In this document: positions 26,506-34,866 of the stretch, piece after piece | How positions within the stretch are numbered: position 1 is the first letter of the stretch | Layout of the letters: the number at the start of each line of letters is the position of its first letter | DNA from: Myxosarcina sp. GI1 | GTDB lineage: Bacteria; Cyanobacteriota; Cyanobacteriia; Cyanobacteriales; Xenococcaceae | NCBI RefSeq assembly: GCF_000756305.1 | Contig: NZ_JRFE01000008.1 | Coordinates: 6,401-64,400 of the forward strand | Direction of reading: 5' to 3' | Length of the DNA: 58,000 nt | The notes under the pieces: generated by a model | What the model was told of the DNA's origin: nothing | The model's input: only the letters and a program-made list of their open reading frames with translations | Database searches by the model: none | Translations under genes and position numbers: made by a program

Positions 26506-26609
26506 ATCTTTACTCCCACGAGATGTTCGATCGCTGCAACTAAATCTTATCTCAAACAATTATCGATGCACAGTATGTCAGAATCTACACGAGGAACTAA
26601 TAATCAAAC

Positions 26610-27368
26610 ATGAGCGATCGCACTTACAATTCAATTCTGCTGTTAGAGCGGGTCGATTTAAAGGCTTCAATTGGTTCGGCACTGTTATTACAAGATATTT
26701 CGTTTGCGGTTCAGCCAGGAGAAAAAATTGCGGTTGCAGGTGCTTCGGGAGCGGGTAAAACTTCTTTACTGAGACTTTTAAATCGCCTTAATAGCCCAAA
26801 TTTGGGAAAAATTTACTTTGAAGATGTGTCTCTAGCCAAAATTTCTCCAGTTCGCTTGCGACAACAAATCGTGCTGGTTCCTCAAGAACCGAAGCTGTTG
26901 GGAATGACAGTTAGAGAAACTCTTGTCTATCCTTTAAAACTACAAAAGCTACCTCCAGCAACCATTCAACAGCGATTAGACTTGTGGCAACATCGCTTGC
27001 GTCTGCCAGAAGCATGGTTAGATAAAAACGAGCTACAGCTTTCTCAAGGTCAGCGACAGTTAGTTACTATCGCCCGTGCTTTAATGATGCAGCCAAAAAT
27101 CCTGTTATTAGACGAACCAACTTCAGCCTTAGACCTCGGTTTGGCAGATCGCTTATTAAATGTTCTTAATGAGTTAAATCGTAGCGATCGCACCACTATA
27201 TTTATGGTCAACCATCAACTAGAACTAATGCACAATTTTTGCGATCGCATACTACATCTGTCTACTGGACGATTAACAACCGATATCACGGCTTCTGCCG
27301 ATGCTTGGTCGAAATTGCAGCAGCAAATTTTACAGACGCAGAGACAAAATACCGAAGAATGGAGTTAA
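26610..27368 (+). CDS. ABC transporter ATP-binding protein
   Basis: The 252-residue ATPase has Walker A GASGAGKTSLLRLLNR (about 39-54), Q-loop VPQEPKL, signature LSQGQRQLVTIARAL (about 147-161), Walker B ILLLDEPTSALDLG, and H-loop MVNHQ. It resembles FetA/YbbL- and phosphate-type ATPases. The permease partner is not next to it: downstream is a convergent response regulator and upstream a divergent coiled-coil gene. The transported substrate is therefore unknown. The ATG start overlaps a HIP1 site. Confidence 0.92.
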   Translation: MSDRTYNSILLLERVDLKASIGSALLLQDISFAVQPGEKIAVAGASGAGKTSLLRLLNRLNSPNLGKIYFEDVSLAKISPVRLRQQIVLVPQEPKLLGMTVRETLVYPLKLQKLPPATIQQRLDLWQHRLRLPEAWLDKNELQLSQGQRQLVTIARALMMQPKILLLDEPTSALDLGLADRLLNVLNELNRSDRTTIFMVNHQLELMHNFCDRILHLSTGRLTTDITASADAWSKLQQQILQTQRQNTEEWS

Positions 27369-27385
27369 TTTTGTGGTTCTAGCTC

Positions 27386-28159
27386 TTAATTTACCGAAAC
27401 TTCAGCCAAGCTTTGATGATTTTTACCATTTCTAGTTTTAGAAGTATCGAGTAAAGAGCGATTATCTCCGTTAATAATACTGGGATTTAAACGATAGCCG
27501 ACATTACGAACGGTTTGAACTACATCTGGCTGACGGGGATTAAACTCAATTTTCTTGCGTAGCGAAAGTACGTGGGTATCAATTGTCCGAGGATTGTCTA
27601 TAGCATCGGGCCAGGCGCGGCGCAATAATTCCGAACGACTGAGAGGACTTCCTTCTGCTTGAGCGAGAACGTATAACAGGCTGAATTCTTGAGGAGTCAA
27701 TTCGATAAAATTGCCTCTAACCTGAACGCGACGCTGTACTAAATCGATTTTTAGCTCGTGATAATCTAAATAGAGGGGAATTGAACTAGCTCGCATCCTT
27801 CTAATTAGAGCTTCAATTCTTGCTAAAAATTCCTGCATTCCAAACGGCTTAGTCAAATAATCATCAGCACCTGCTTTTAATCCAGCTACAATATCTGGTT
27901 CGGTATCCCGTGCCGATAACAACAAAATTAGAGGTTTGTGCTGTTGGTAAAGCCAGCGACATAGCTCCAAACCATCTCCATCAGGCAGATTAGAATCTAT
28001 AATTACCAGAGTAGGCTGATATCGATTAAACACATCTATTCCCTGCTGAAAGTTAGCAGACTGTTTGACGATGTAGCCAGACTGCTGTAAATGCCAGCCT
28101 AACAGAGAGCGTAGGTGAGGATTCCCCTCGACAATAGAAATGCATATCGTACCTACCAT
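27386..28159 (-). CDS. OmpR-family response regulator, NblR-like
   Basis: The 257-residue regulator has a receiver domain (about 5-120) with phosphoacceptor Asp in LVIIDSNLPDGDG, the switch Ser in LLLLSARDTEPD and the Lys in DDYLTKPFG. A winged-helix DNA-binding domain follows (about 135-232; LTPQEFSLLYVLAQAEGSPL and the segment TIDTHVLSLRKKIEFNP). The tail after 232 is extra. The N-terminus (VEGNPHLRSLLGWHLQQSGY) resembles NblR, the regulator of phycobilisome degradation under nutrient stress, but I cannot prove orthology. A canonical NtcA-type promoter lies just upstream, which fits nitrogen-stress control. It is convergent with the ABC ATPase gene. Confidence 0.85.
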   Translation of the reverse strand: MVGTICISIVEGNPHLRSLLGWHLQQSGYIVKQSANFQQGIDVFNRYQPTLVIIDSNLPDGDGLELCRWLYQQHKPLILLLSARDTEPDIVAGLKAGADDYLTKPFGMQEFLARIEALIRRMRASSIPLYLDYHELKIDLVQRRVQVRGNFIELTPQEFSLLYVLAQAEGSPLSRSELLRRAWPDAIDNPRTIDTHVLSLRKKIEFNPRQPDVVQTVRNVGYRLNPSIINGDNRSLLDTSKTRNGKNHQSLAEVSVN

Positions 28160-28189
28160 AGCTTTGGTAAAATTGAGAACTTAACTATA

Positions 28190-28231
28190 AACCTACCAAA
28201 GCCAATGTCAATATTTTGTAACACTGGTTAC
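28190..28231 (-). promoter_or_regulatory. NtcA-type promoter: GTAN8TAC - N22 - TAN3T
   Basis: On the minus strand GTAACCAGTGTTAC (28231-28218) matches the NtcA site GTAN8TAC and is symmetric over five bases on each side. After exactly 22 bases comes TAGGTT (28195-28190), matching the TAN3T -10 box. The response regulator ATG lies 31 bases further down. This is the arrangement of class II NtcA-activated promoters. On the plus strand the spacing to a -10 box is wrong. Confidence 0.65.
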
Positions 28232-28413
28232 GAAGATTTTTTTGCCACTAAAATCCTACTAAAGTTAGTGTAAATACTTAGTATAGAGATTGATAAAATA
28301 GAGTTATATGCTAAAACGTAACAAAAATAAAACTTAATTGTTGTTAATACCTAAGCCAAAAGCTAGCTAAAAAATATAAACGGTCGAAACACCGCCTAAT
28401 TGAGATTAGAACC

Positions 28414-28665
28414 ATGATTCTCCAAGACAGCCAAACAATTCGCCATTATCAAAAACTTACAGATTCGATGGTCGATCTGTGGGAGAGACGTTACAGCTTT
28501 GAAGAAATTAGACTATTTATGAATGGTTATATTTCTTGTCTGCGACATACCAATAATATAGAACCATATCATATTCATCGTCTAGAAGAAAAAGCTTTAA
28601 AGTTTCTCAGAGATCCTTCTAACTTTGAATTATCTTCACCCCAAACAAAACGTGACTTTTATTAG
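28414..28665 (+). CDS. DUF6761-like small cyanobacterial protein
   Basis: The 83-residue protein resembles a conserved cyanobacterial family of unknown function (DUF6761). Marks are the N-terminal QTIRHYQKLTDSMVDLW, a central RLFMNGYISCLRH, and EPYHIHRLEEKALKFLRDPS. It is helical, soluble, without signal peptide or metal motif. A 254-bp upstream region is shared with the divergent response regulator. A stem-loop behind the gene probably ends transcription. The family assignment is from memory. Confidence 0.75.
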   Translation: MILQDSQTIRHYQKLTDSMVDLWERRYSFEEIRLFMNGYISCLRHTNNIEPYHIHRLEEKALKFLRDPSNFELSSPQTKRDFY

Positions 28666-28689
28666 CCAATTACCAGAAGCTTGTTGCAA

Positions 28690-28715
28690 CCCACGTTTTT
28701 TGCTTAAAACGTGGG
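28690..28715. terminator. Bidirectional hairpin cccacgtttt-loop-aaaacgtggg
   Basis: Ten-base arms with a 6-base loop lie between the convergent DUF6761-like and glutaredoxin genes. The stem itself carries the A/T runs, so in each direction the hairpin begins GC-rich and is not followed by a long separate U-run. It is a plausible shared terminator. Confidence 0.5.
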
Positions 28716-28725
28716 AATACTTAGC

Positions 28726-29049
28726 TTATGAAGCTAAAGCTACTTCTACCATTTGCTGCAATTCACCACTTTGATAAAGCTCGATCGCAATATCGGAACC
28801 ACCAACAAACTCACCATCAATATAGATTTGCGGAATTGTAGGCCAGTTAGAATATTCTTTGATGCCCTGACGTATCTCCTGGTCGTCCAAGACATTTACG
28901 GTTTCGTAGGGAACGCCCAAAGAGTTAAGCATTTGCACCACATTGTTAGAAAAACCGCACTGTGGCATCAACTTGGAACCTTTCATGAACACCATAATTT
29001 TATTATCGTTGACCAGCTTATCAATTTTGGATTTTAATTCAGGTGTCAT
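28726..29049 (-). CDS. grxD: Monothiol glutaredoxin (Grx4/GrxD type)
   Basis: The 107-residue protein has the CGFS active site in [20 protein letters not shown] (Cys at about 31), the TVNVLDD segment, the [19 protein letters not shown] motif with the cis-Pro, and the GG(S/C)DI glutathione-binding turn. CGFS glutaredoxins bind a [2Fe-2S] cluster together with glutathione, often as a heterodimer with BolA, and act in Fe-S trafficking and iron sensing. A bolA gene lies upstream on the same strand, but a terminator separates them. Confidence 0.95.
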   Translation of the reverse strand: MTPELKSKIDKLVNDNKIMVFMKGSKLMPQCGFSNNVVQMLNSLGVPYETVNVLDDQEIRQGIKEYSNWPTIPQIYIDGEFVGGSDIAIELYQSGELQQMVEVALAS

Positions 29050-29080
29050 AGTGTTTGTACCTATTTATTAGCTTTGTTAA

Positions 29081-29121
29081 ATAAAAAGACAGTTCGATCT
29101 TAACTAAGATCGAACTGTCTT
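29081..29121 (-). terminator. Rho-independent terminator between bolA and grxD
   Basis: Perfect 17-base arms (29086-29102 and 29105-29121) enclose two bases. On the minus strand the stem is followed directly by tttttat, so it should stop transcripts coming from bolA before they reach grxD, whose start is 32 bp further on. On the plus strand no comparable U-run follows. Confidence 0.85.
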
Positions 29122-29223
29122 AGTTTATAGAATTTGACGATGGAATGCGCCAAGAGCATTTTAGATGAGCAGTTAGCAACGCTCGGCAAACACTGTTCAT
29201 TGCTCACTGTTGATTGTTTATTG

Positions 29224-29472
29224 TTAAACCTGACTGACAGCTTGCCAAGCATTAGGGGTATAGGTCTTTAAAGAGAGAGCATGAATAGCCTCTGATGCCA
29301 TCGCCTCATTTAAAGTTGCATAAACCATTTGATGTTGTTTTACTCTAGTTTTGCCCTCAAAATCAGCAGAAACAATAACTGCTTCAAAGTGTTCGCCGTC
29401 TCCAACTACTTTAACCTGGGCATTTGGTAACTTTTCTTTAATCGTAGCTTCTACCTGTTGCGGGCTAATCAC
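29224..29472 (-). CDS. BolA family protein
   Basis: The 82-residue protein has the BolA fold pattern: VEATIKEKLPNAQVKVVGDG, then HFEAVIVSADFEGKTRVKQH, with the conserved His residues and the FxGxxxxxxH motif that coordinates the shared cluster with CGFS glutaredoxins, and a C-terminal IHALSLKTYTP. It is expected in the cytosol as partner of the glutaredoxin encoded 175 bp downstream. The start ATG directly abuts a moderate purine-rich ribosome site (aggagtt). Confidence 0.93.
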   Translation of the reverse strand: MISPQQVEATIKEKLPNAQVKVVGDGEHFEAVIVSADFEGKTRVKQHQMVYATLNEAMASEAIHALSLKTYTPNAWQAVSQV

Positions 29473-29610
29473 GGGTTAACTCCTATAATAATTACTTTTA
29501 TTATTTTAATGACCGCAATAAACTTGTTGCATTGCGATCGCAATAGTTATCAACCTATATTCTGGTGACTCAATTATTGTATGGGTTTGCCGACTCAAAA
29601 ATGTCGCCAA

Positions 29611-30204
29611 TTAACTACCAGACTCGGAACCAGATGGCGGTTCTTCGACAAAGCCGATTTCAAACAGTTGCTGATAGGCTTTGGCTCCTAATTCACTACG
29701 GGGGTTTTGGGAATTTATCACCTGAATCAATAAGGGAACTGACAATTCGGCTTGGTTTTGAGCGCGATGGACTAAAGCTAGCTGATAAGTGGCATTATCT
29801 CGCATTTGTCCCGTTTCTAAAGCTTTTTGACGCTGAGATTCGGCTATACGGTTATCAATACCCGAAAAGCTATCAAATAGTTGCAAATAGAAATTAGATA
29901 GCTGATTGAAAACCTGACGAGCCTGCTGTAATTTATCTGCTGCTACATCATATTGTTGGGCATTTATAGCTGCATCTGCTTCGCTCATCAGTTTTTGACC
30001 TCCCTGCAAACTGAGGATACTGTCTTTGGGAGGCTCGGTGGTCGAATCTACTGGAGGAGTTGCTGGTTCTGGAGAAGTACTAGGAGGAGCGGTTTCTTCT
30101 ATTGGTGCAGCAGGTTCTTGTGCCAAAAGAGGATTTGCTAGAAATAGCGCGGTCAAAATCCCCAAAAAACCCATACCACAGCCAAAAATCTTATAATTTG
30201 ACAT
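29611..30204 (-). CDS. Secreted or membrane-anchored protein with helical repeat region
   Basis: The 197-residue product has a signal peptide (hydrophobic about 9-27, then LLAQEP), a Pro/Thr/Glu/Ser-rich linker (about 30-60) and a helical C-terminal region with TPR-like spacing (GGQKLMSEADAAINAQQYDV then LVHRAQNQAELSVPLLIQVI). It is probably in the periplasm or attached to a membrane. No enzyme motif is visible. It does not overlap a real gene on the other strand; the plus-strand open frame at its 3' end is a shadow. Confidence 0.75.
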   Translation of the reverse strand: MSNYKIFGCGMGFLGILTALFLANPLLAQEPAAPIEETAPPSTSPEPATPPVDSTTEPPKDSILSLQGGQKLMSEADAAINAQQYDVAADKLQQARQVFNQLSNFYLQLFDSFSGIDNRIAESQRQKALETGQMRDNATYQLALVHRAQNQAELSVPLLIQVINSQNPRSELGAKAYQQLFEIGFVEEPPSGSESGS

Positions 30205-30420
30205 ATACTTATCTCTACTACTTTTTTCGATTGTGAAAATCAGAATCTAAAAACTTCAGGTATCTTATCACCGAATCTTGAAGATAGCTTTCATTTGTTT
30301 ATTGGCTCAAAGATAGACGATAAAAAGATAGTTTTGTTTCTTATAAAGAATCTGCGATCGCTTCTAAATTGAGGTTATCTTGGTAAAGTCAATAACCGAC
30401 AAATAGACAAAACCGATCTA

Positions 30421-31722
30421 ATGTATCTCTATCGGACAGCTATTCTCTGCATACTGGCGTTTTGGCTTGCTGGTTGTCAACAAACAACTTTACTATCTAA
30501 CAATCTCAAGCAAGATAAATTTATTCGAGTATATTTCAATCATCGAGAAAGCACTCATTATCAAGATCCCTATCGTCAGATAGAGCGTCAGGGAGATAAT
30601 TTAGAAGCAATCGTAATTGACGAAATCAATGCGGCTCGTTCGACAATCGATCTTGCCGTTCAAGAATTTCGCTTGCCTCAAATTGCATTAGCTCTGGCAA
30701 ACAAACAGCGTTCTGGAGTTCGGGTGAGAGTAATTTTAGATAATAATTACAGTCGTCCCCTAAGTGAAATAAGCCAAGCTGAAATAAATCGTTTGGACGG
30801 ACGCGATCGCCGTAGCTATGAAGAATTTATTGCTTTAGCCGATAGCGATAAAAATGGACGTTTGAGCGAGAAAGAAATTGCTACGGGAGATGCTTTGATC
30901 GTTCTGCGCCAGGCAGGTATACCTGTTATTGACGATACTGCCGATGGCTCGAAAGGTAGTGGTTTGATGCACCACAAACTGGTAATTATCGATCGCCAAA
31001 AAATTATTACTGGTTCGGCTAACTTTACCCTAAGCGGCATTCACGGAGATTTTGCCAATCCTCAAACTCAGGGAAACGTCAATCATTTATTAACCATAGA
31101 TAATGCGCCATTAGCCAATTTGTTTGTCGAAGAATTTGACTATATGTGGGGTGACGGTATGGGTAAAAGTAGAGATAGCAAATTTGGTTTGGATAAGCCT
31201 AAAAGATTGCCCCAAACTTTAAACTGGGAAAATACTCAGGCGATCGTACAATTTTCCCCGACTTCACCGACTCAAGATTGGAGTTCGACTACTAACGGTT
31301 TAATTGGTAAAACTCTGGAACGAGCTACATCTTCAATCGACTTAGCCTTGTTTGTATTCAGCGACCAAAAACTAGCTAATATTTTAGAATCACTGCATCA
31401 AAGAGTAAATATAGAAACCGTCTTCGATCCTGGATTTGCCTTTCGTTACTATAGTTCGGCATTAGATATGCTCGGTGTCGAACTGAGAAACGGCTGCAAA
31501 CCGCAAGTCGATAATCGTCCCTGGCAAAGTTCCATCCAATCTATTGGCATACCACAACTGGCTTTAGGCGATAAGCTACACCATAAATTTGCTCTAGTCG
31601 ATGAAAAAATAGTTATTACTGGTTCGCAAAATTGGTCGCCTAGTGCCAACTTTATTAATGACGAAACGGTGCTGATTATTAATAATCCCACAGTAGCCAA
31701 ACAGTTTCAGCAAGAGTTCTAG
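30421..31722 (+). CDS. Phospholipase D-family lipoprotein with EF-hand loop, C-terminus cut by TAG
   Basis: The 433-residue protein has a lipoprotein signal (lipobox LAGC, Cys at about 19) and two HKD motifs: HHKLVIIDRQKIITGSANFT (about 183-202) and HHKFALVDEKIVITGSQNWS (about 386-405). These form one PLD-type phosphodiesterase active site. Between them residues 141-152, DSDKNGRLSEKE, match a complete EF-hand Ca2+-binding loop, an insertion unusual for the family. After the TAG at 31720 the same frame stays open for 26 more codons (RLYNSATLGLPVKVENQIAR and onwards) to TGA 31801, which reads like the natural continuation. Substrate may be phospholipid or nucleic acid outside the cytoplasm. Confidence 0.88.
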   Translation: MYLYRTAILCILAFWLAGCQQTTLLSNNLKQDKFIRVYFNHRESTHYQDPYRQIERQGDNLEAIVIDEINAARSTIDLAVQEFRLPQIALALANKQRSGVRVRVILDNNYSRPLSEISQAEINRLDGRDRRSYEEFIALADSDKNGRLSEKEIATGDALIVLRQAGIPVIDDTADGSKGSGLMHHKLVIIDRQKIITGSANFTLSGIHGDFANPQTQGNVNHLLTIDNAPLANLFVEEFDYMWGDGMGKSRDSKFGLDKPKRLPQTLNWENTQAIVQFSPTSPTQDWSSTTNGLIGKTLERATSSIDLALFVFSDQKLANILESLHQRVNIETVFDPGFAFRYYSSALDMLGVELRNGCKPQVDNRPWQSSIQSIGIPQLALGDKLHHKFALVDEKIVITGSQNWSPSANFINDETVLIINNPTVAKQFQQEF

Positions 31723-31873
31723 CGTCTATACAACTCGGCTACTTTAGGTTTACCTGTAAAAGTAGAAAACCAGATAGCCAGACAGCGACTTAAGTGCGGT
31801 TGATTCTTTAAAATTATTTATTTCGTCACGGCGAGCAAACTTCTTCCATCGAACCTCTTCCTTCTTCCCTCGT

Positions 31874-32230
31874 TTAAGCTTGCTCCAGAGTTTTTGCTCT
31901 TAAAATACGATAAACTTCATCTGGGTCTTCAGGGGTAATCAATGGCTTGACCAGACTTCCTTCGTCGATAGCGATCGCTTTTCCACCAAATATACGTTTG
32001 GGATCGAAAGTAGACCAATAGGTACGATTGGCGCGATCGCCTTTTATAGTTCCGCTACCTTTGCCCCATATTTGTGCCAAACCCGACCAAAAACTCAGTT
32101 TTTGCAGTTTGATATTGTGAATTTCGCTATAAGGAATTTTTCTATCTTCTCCAAAGGGAGAATAATACCCCTTAATAGATATTGCTTCATCGTCGCAGAT
32201 AACACTTTCGTCTTCGTAAAGAATAGCCAT
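31874..32230 (-). CDS. PH-like-domain hypothetical protein
   Basis: The 118-residue protein is predicted all beta with one C-terminal helix and resembles bacterial PH-like proteins: IKGYYSPFGEDRKIPYSEIH, then a loop with IWGKGSGTIKG, and the C-terminal helix DPDEVYRILRAKTLEQ. There is no signal or membrane segment. No function can be given. It lies between the PLD gene (convergent) and the nagB-like gene (divergent). Confidence 0.7.
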   Translation of the reverse strand: MAILYEDESVICDDEAISIKGYYSPFGEDRKIPYSEIHNIKLQKLSFWSGLAQIWGKGSGTIKGDRANRTYWSTFDPKRIFGGKAIAIDEGSLVKPLITPEDPDEVYRILRAKTLEQA

Positions 32231-32392
32231 CTTATAAAAAATTTGTTTGAGAAGTTTGAGATAATCTAAAGCCGATCGCTACAATAATTACCTATATCTT
32301 ATCCAAACAACATTATCTTTAGTAGCATTTTAGGCTGCGCTTATTAGAAGGCAGTCGTGGTTTGGTTGTTTTAAAAATTAACTTTGTTGAGT

Positions 32393-33181
32393 ATGGAAAA
32401 TTTTGCCGCTTCATCTCTCACCATCAAACAGTTTCAAGCTAACAAGCTTTCTGTAAGAATTTATAATTCTTCTTTAGACCTGGCTACCGATGCTGCTAAC
32501 TTTGTCCGTGATTATTTACTCTCGCTCTTAACCAAACAAGAACGAGTCAGAATTATTTTAGCTACGGGAAATTCTCAACTACAGTTTTTAGATAGCTTAA
32601 CTAACTCTACCCAACTAGACTGGTCTAGAGTAGTTTTTTTTCATTTAGATGAATACCTGGGAATTAGCGCGGAGCATCGGAGCAGCTTTCGTTATTATTT
32701 ACGTCGAGAAGTAGACGAAAAAGTCAAGGAGGCGCAGTTTAACTACATTCGAGGGGATGCGCTAGAGCCGTTAGCTGAATGCGATCGCTACAGTCAGTTA
32801 ATCGCACGACAGGCGATCGATCTTTGTATTTTAGGCGTTGGTGAGAACGGACATCTAGCATTTAACGAACCGACGGTGGCTAATTTTCAAGACTCTCAAA
32901 CTATAAAGCTAGTAAGATTAGAATCTCAAACTCGTCAACAGCAGCTTAATAGCGGTTATTTTTCTGGTAGTGAAACTGTTCCTCGCTACGCCTTTACCCT
33001 AACTATTCCTGCAATTTGCGCCGCGAAGAAAATTATCTGCCTGGCGGGAGGAAAAAGAAAAGCTAAAATTATCAAAACCATGCTACAGGAGCCAATTTCT
33101 ACCTCCGTTCCCGCTACAGTATTACGGCAGCAACCCCAGGCAACGCTATTGTTAGACCGCGATGCTGCAAGCTTATTATAA
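32393..33181 (+). CDS. nagB: Glucosamine-6-phosphate deaminase-like protein
   Basis: NagB turns glucosamine-6-phosphate into fructose-6-phosphate and ammonia. The 262-residue protein has ILATGNSQLQFLDSL (phosphate-binding loop), VVFFHLDEYLGISAEHRSSF (catalytic Asp), LCILGVGENGHLAFNEP (catalytic His and Glu) and AKKIICLAGGKRKA. All active-site blocks are present. The ATG at 32393 is preferred to a TTG nine bases earlier. A minus-strand gene ends next to its stop. Relatives include 6-phosphogluconolactonases, but the DEY and GxNGHLAFNEP blocks favour NagB. Confidence 0.9.
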   Translation: MENFAASSLTIKQFQANKLSVRIYNSSLDLATDAANFVRDYLLSLLTKQERVRIILATGNSQLQFLDSLTNSTQLDWSRVVFFHLDEYLGISAEHRSSFRYYLRREVDEKVKEAQFNYIRGDALEPLAECDRYSQLIARQAIDLCILGVGENGHLAFNEPTVANFQDSQTIKLVRLESQTRQQQLNSGYFSGSETVPRYAFTLTIPAICAAKKIICLAGGKRKAKIIKTMLQEPISTSVPATVLRQQPQATLLLDRDAASLL

Positions 33182-33778
33182 TTAATAGCTGTAGAGAGTA
33201 ATTGGAGTATTTGGTTCGATAACCACAACTCTATCAGCAGTAACGTTACCTACTGCCGCACCTGCTGCTGCACCACCAACAATTTCTCCTACGTTAGCTT
33301 CATCGCCTAAAACTTCTCCTAATATCGCACCGCCTGCGGCACCAATACCAGCATCTTTAGCGATCGAGCCAGCAGAGCGATCGCGCGGATCTTTTACGTC
33401 TTCAATTACCTGGGAAGTCGCGTTAATTGAGTAGCTGTACTGGTCATAAGTTACTGCTTCGGCAACATATTGCAAACCGCCGTCTGCTGGAACGTATTTG
33501 CCAACAATAGTTGCTCCCGCAGGGACGGTAACACCATCAATTGTCGTTCTTTCAGCAGCTACTAAATTATAAGAGTATGTCTTGTCGTTATTGAGATATA
33601 AAGTTTCTTGTTGGGCGCTATTAGCTACAACAGTATTATTTTGAGCTAATTTTATTTGCTCTGCTTCTCGGGCAACTCCTGTAGGCGCAGTCAGCAAAAA
33701 TCCACCCAATAAAATTGTAGTAGCAGAAGCTATTGCCGAAACTTTGTGGCTAATATTTTTGGGTTTATTAGTATTCAT
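33182..33778 (-). CDS. Secreted glycine-zipper protein
   Basis: The 198-residue protein has a signal peptide (hydrophobic about 14-31, TAPTGVARE cleavage region) and a C-terminal glycine-zipper region (AGIGAAGGAILGEVLGDEA then GGAAAGAAVGNVTADR). The middle holds beta-rich conserved sequence, for example VPAGATIVGKYVPADGGLQY. Proteins of this layout associate with the outer membrane or periplasm. The chosen ATG at 33778 begins MNTNKPKN; an upstream open extension to 33928 looks non-coding. The gene meets nagB tail to tail without spacer. Confidence 0.75.
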   Translation of the reverse strand: MNTNKPKNISHKVSAIASATTILLGGFLLTAPTGVAREAEQIKLAQNNTVVANSAQQETLYLNNDKTYSYNLVAAERTTIDGVTVPAGATIVGKYVPADGGLQYVAEAVTYDQYSYSINATSQVIEDVKDPRDRSAGSIAKDAGIGAAGGAILGEVLGDEANVGEIVGGAAAGAAVGNVTADRVVVIEPNTPITLYSY

Positions 33779-34014
33779 AAGGAAAATAATCGCTTTAAAT
33801 ATTTGATAAATATCTATTGTTTCTATTTGTATTTTGCATGAAATATATATAATTCTCCATCTATTGCTAGATATATTTCTTATAAAAATATGAAATAAAA
33901 CAAGCGATCGGGTTGAGTAAGATCTCAATCCGATAATGAATTATATTCAATTTTCAAACTGTCTCTTTTATAGTTAAAATAAAATTCTTAAGATAAATAT
34001 TCAAGCTTAAAAAC

Positions 34015-34269
34015 ATGACTGCACCAGAACAGCTTCAGGGAGTAGAACTAATTGACTGTGCTAAAGCCAATGCTGAAAGCGGTTTGTCCGTGGCAGCCAA
34101 ACAGTGCGGATATGGAGATGATACCGAGGCATTCAAACAAAACCTGGTTCGAGCTTGTCAAAAAATTGGAGTTGAAATCGAACAACTGAGCGATTTGGTT
34201 GACAATGATAAACTACCAGCAGAACAAGCGAGAAGCACCATAAGCCCCGATACAACCTCAGAATTATAG
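34015..34269 (+). CDS. Small hypothetical protein, 84 aa
   Basis: I do not recognise the family with certainty. The 84-residue acidic protein is helical, with two Cys near the N-terminus (IDCAKANAE and AAKQCGYGDD) and a third in VRACQKIGVEIEQL. A low-complexity Ser/Thr tail ends it. No membrane or signal segment is seen. The start ATG sits after an AT-rich promoter-like region upstream. It appears intact and cyanobacterial in codon use. Confidence 0.6.
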   Translation: MTAPEQLQGVELIDCAKANAESGLSVAAKQCGYGDDTEAFKQNLVRACQKIGVEIEQLSDLVDNDKLPAEQARSTISPDTTSEL

Positions 34270-34377
34270 GTAACGCGATCGCCCCACGCCTTTTAAACAT
34301 TAGCTATTTTCACAAGCTTGGCATTCAGGCGATCGCTAGTAGAAAACTAAAATGTTAAATGTTTGTACCCGATAAGT

Positions 34378-34536
34378 TTATTTTTTAGCAATAATCCAAA
34401 CGGCGTGAATGATTCCAGGAATATAGCCTAATAGAGTTAGAAGTATATTTAGTAATAGATCCGTACCAATTCCTACTTGCAAAAATACTCCTAAAGGTGG
34501 AAAAATAATGGCGAGAATGATTCTAACAATATCCAC
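34378..34536 (-). CDS. Pmp3/YqaE-family small membrane protein
   Basis: This 52-residue proteolipid starts at a GTG (34536) and reads MDIVRIILAIIFPPLGVFLQ, a near-perfect Pmp3 start. Two membrane helices (about 5-22 and 29-48) are joined by a short loop, and GYIPGIIHAVWII closes the second. A ggagc purine stretch lies upstream. Family members affect membrane potential and salt stress tolerance. The gene was found by reading the strand directly. Confidence 0.9.
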   Translation of the reverse strand: MDIVRIILAIIFPPLGVFLQVGIGTDLLLNILLTLLGYIPGIIHAVWIIAKK

Positions 34537-34866
34537 GATCGTATTTGCTCCGTAAATTACAATTTATAGGAAACTATACAGCGATCTTAGCCGATTTGAG
34601 TTTGTTTTCCATCACTCTTAAGGATAGAGTATTTTTTTGCTCTCTTACTATTTAAAAATACTTTTCATCTAAAATACGTATCTTGCTTTGTCTGCGTCGG
34701 TCGAGAAACAAGCCTGGCAATCGCTAAGAACATTACTGTATTTATATTTAAAGATCGATAATATCGCTAGCTCGGATCGAGAACCAGCAGCAATCGAGTC
34801 TACACTATTAAATACCGACAAAATCCCTTCCTGATACTTTTAGGTTTTGATAGGAGCAAGCTTTAA
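34537..34866. other. Intergenic region with one doubtful small ORF
   Basis: The 330-bp spacer upstream of map is AT-rich. From a TTG at 34688 the plus strand is open for 48 codons to TGA 34832 (MSASVEKQAWQSLRTLLYLY then a polar tail). The upstream frame is closed by a TAA and no ribosome site is visible, so this may be a remnant or chance. A ggagc element at 34853-34857 serves map. Confidence 0.4.

Noticed and set aside
29565-29897. 110-codon plus-strand open frame
   Set aside because: It is antisense to the secreted protein gene 29611-30204, which has a signal peptide and a sensible domain layout.
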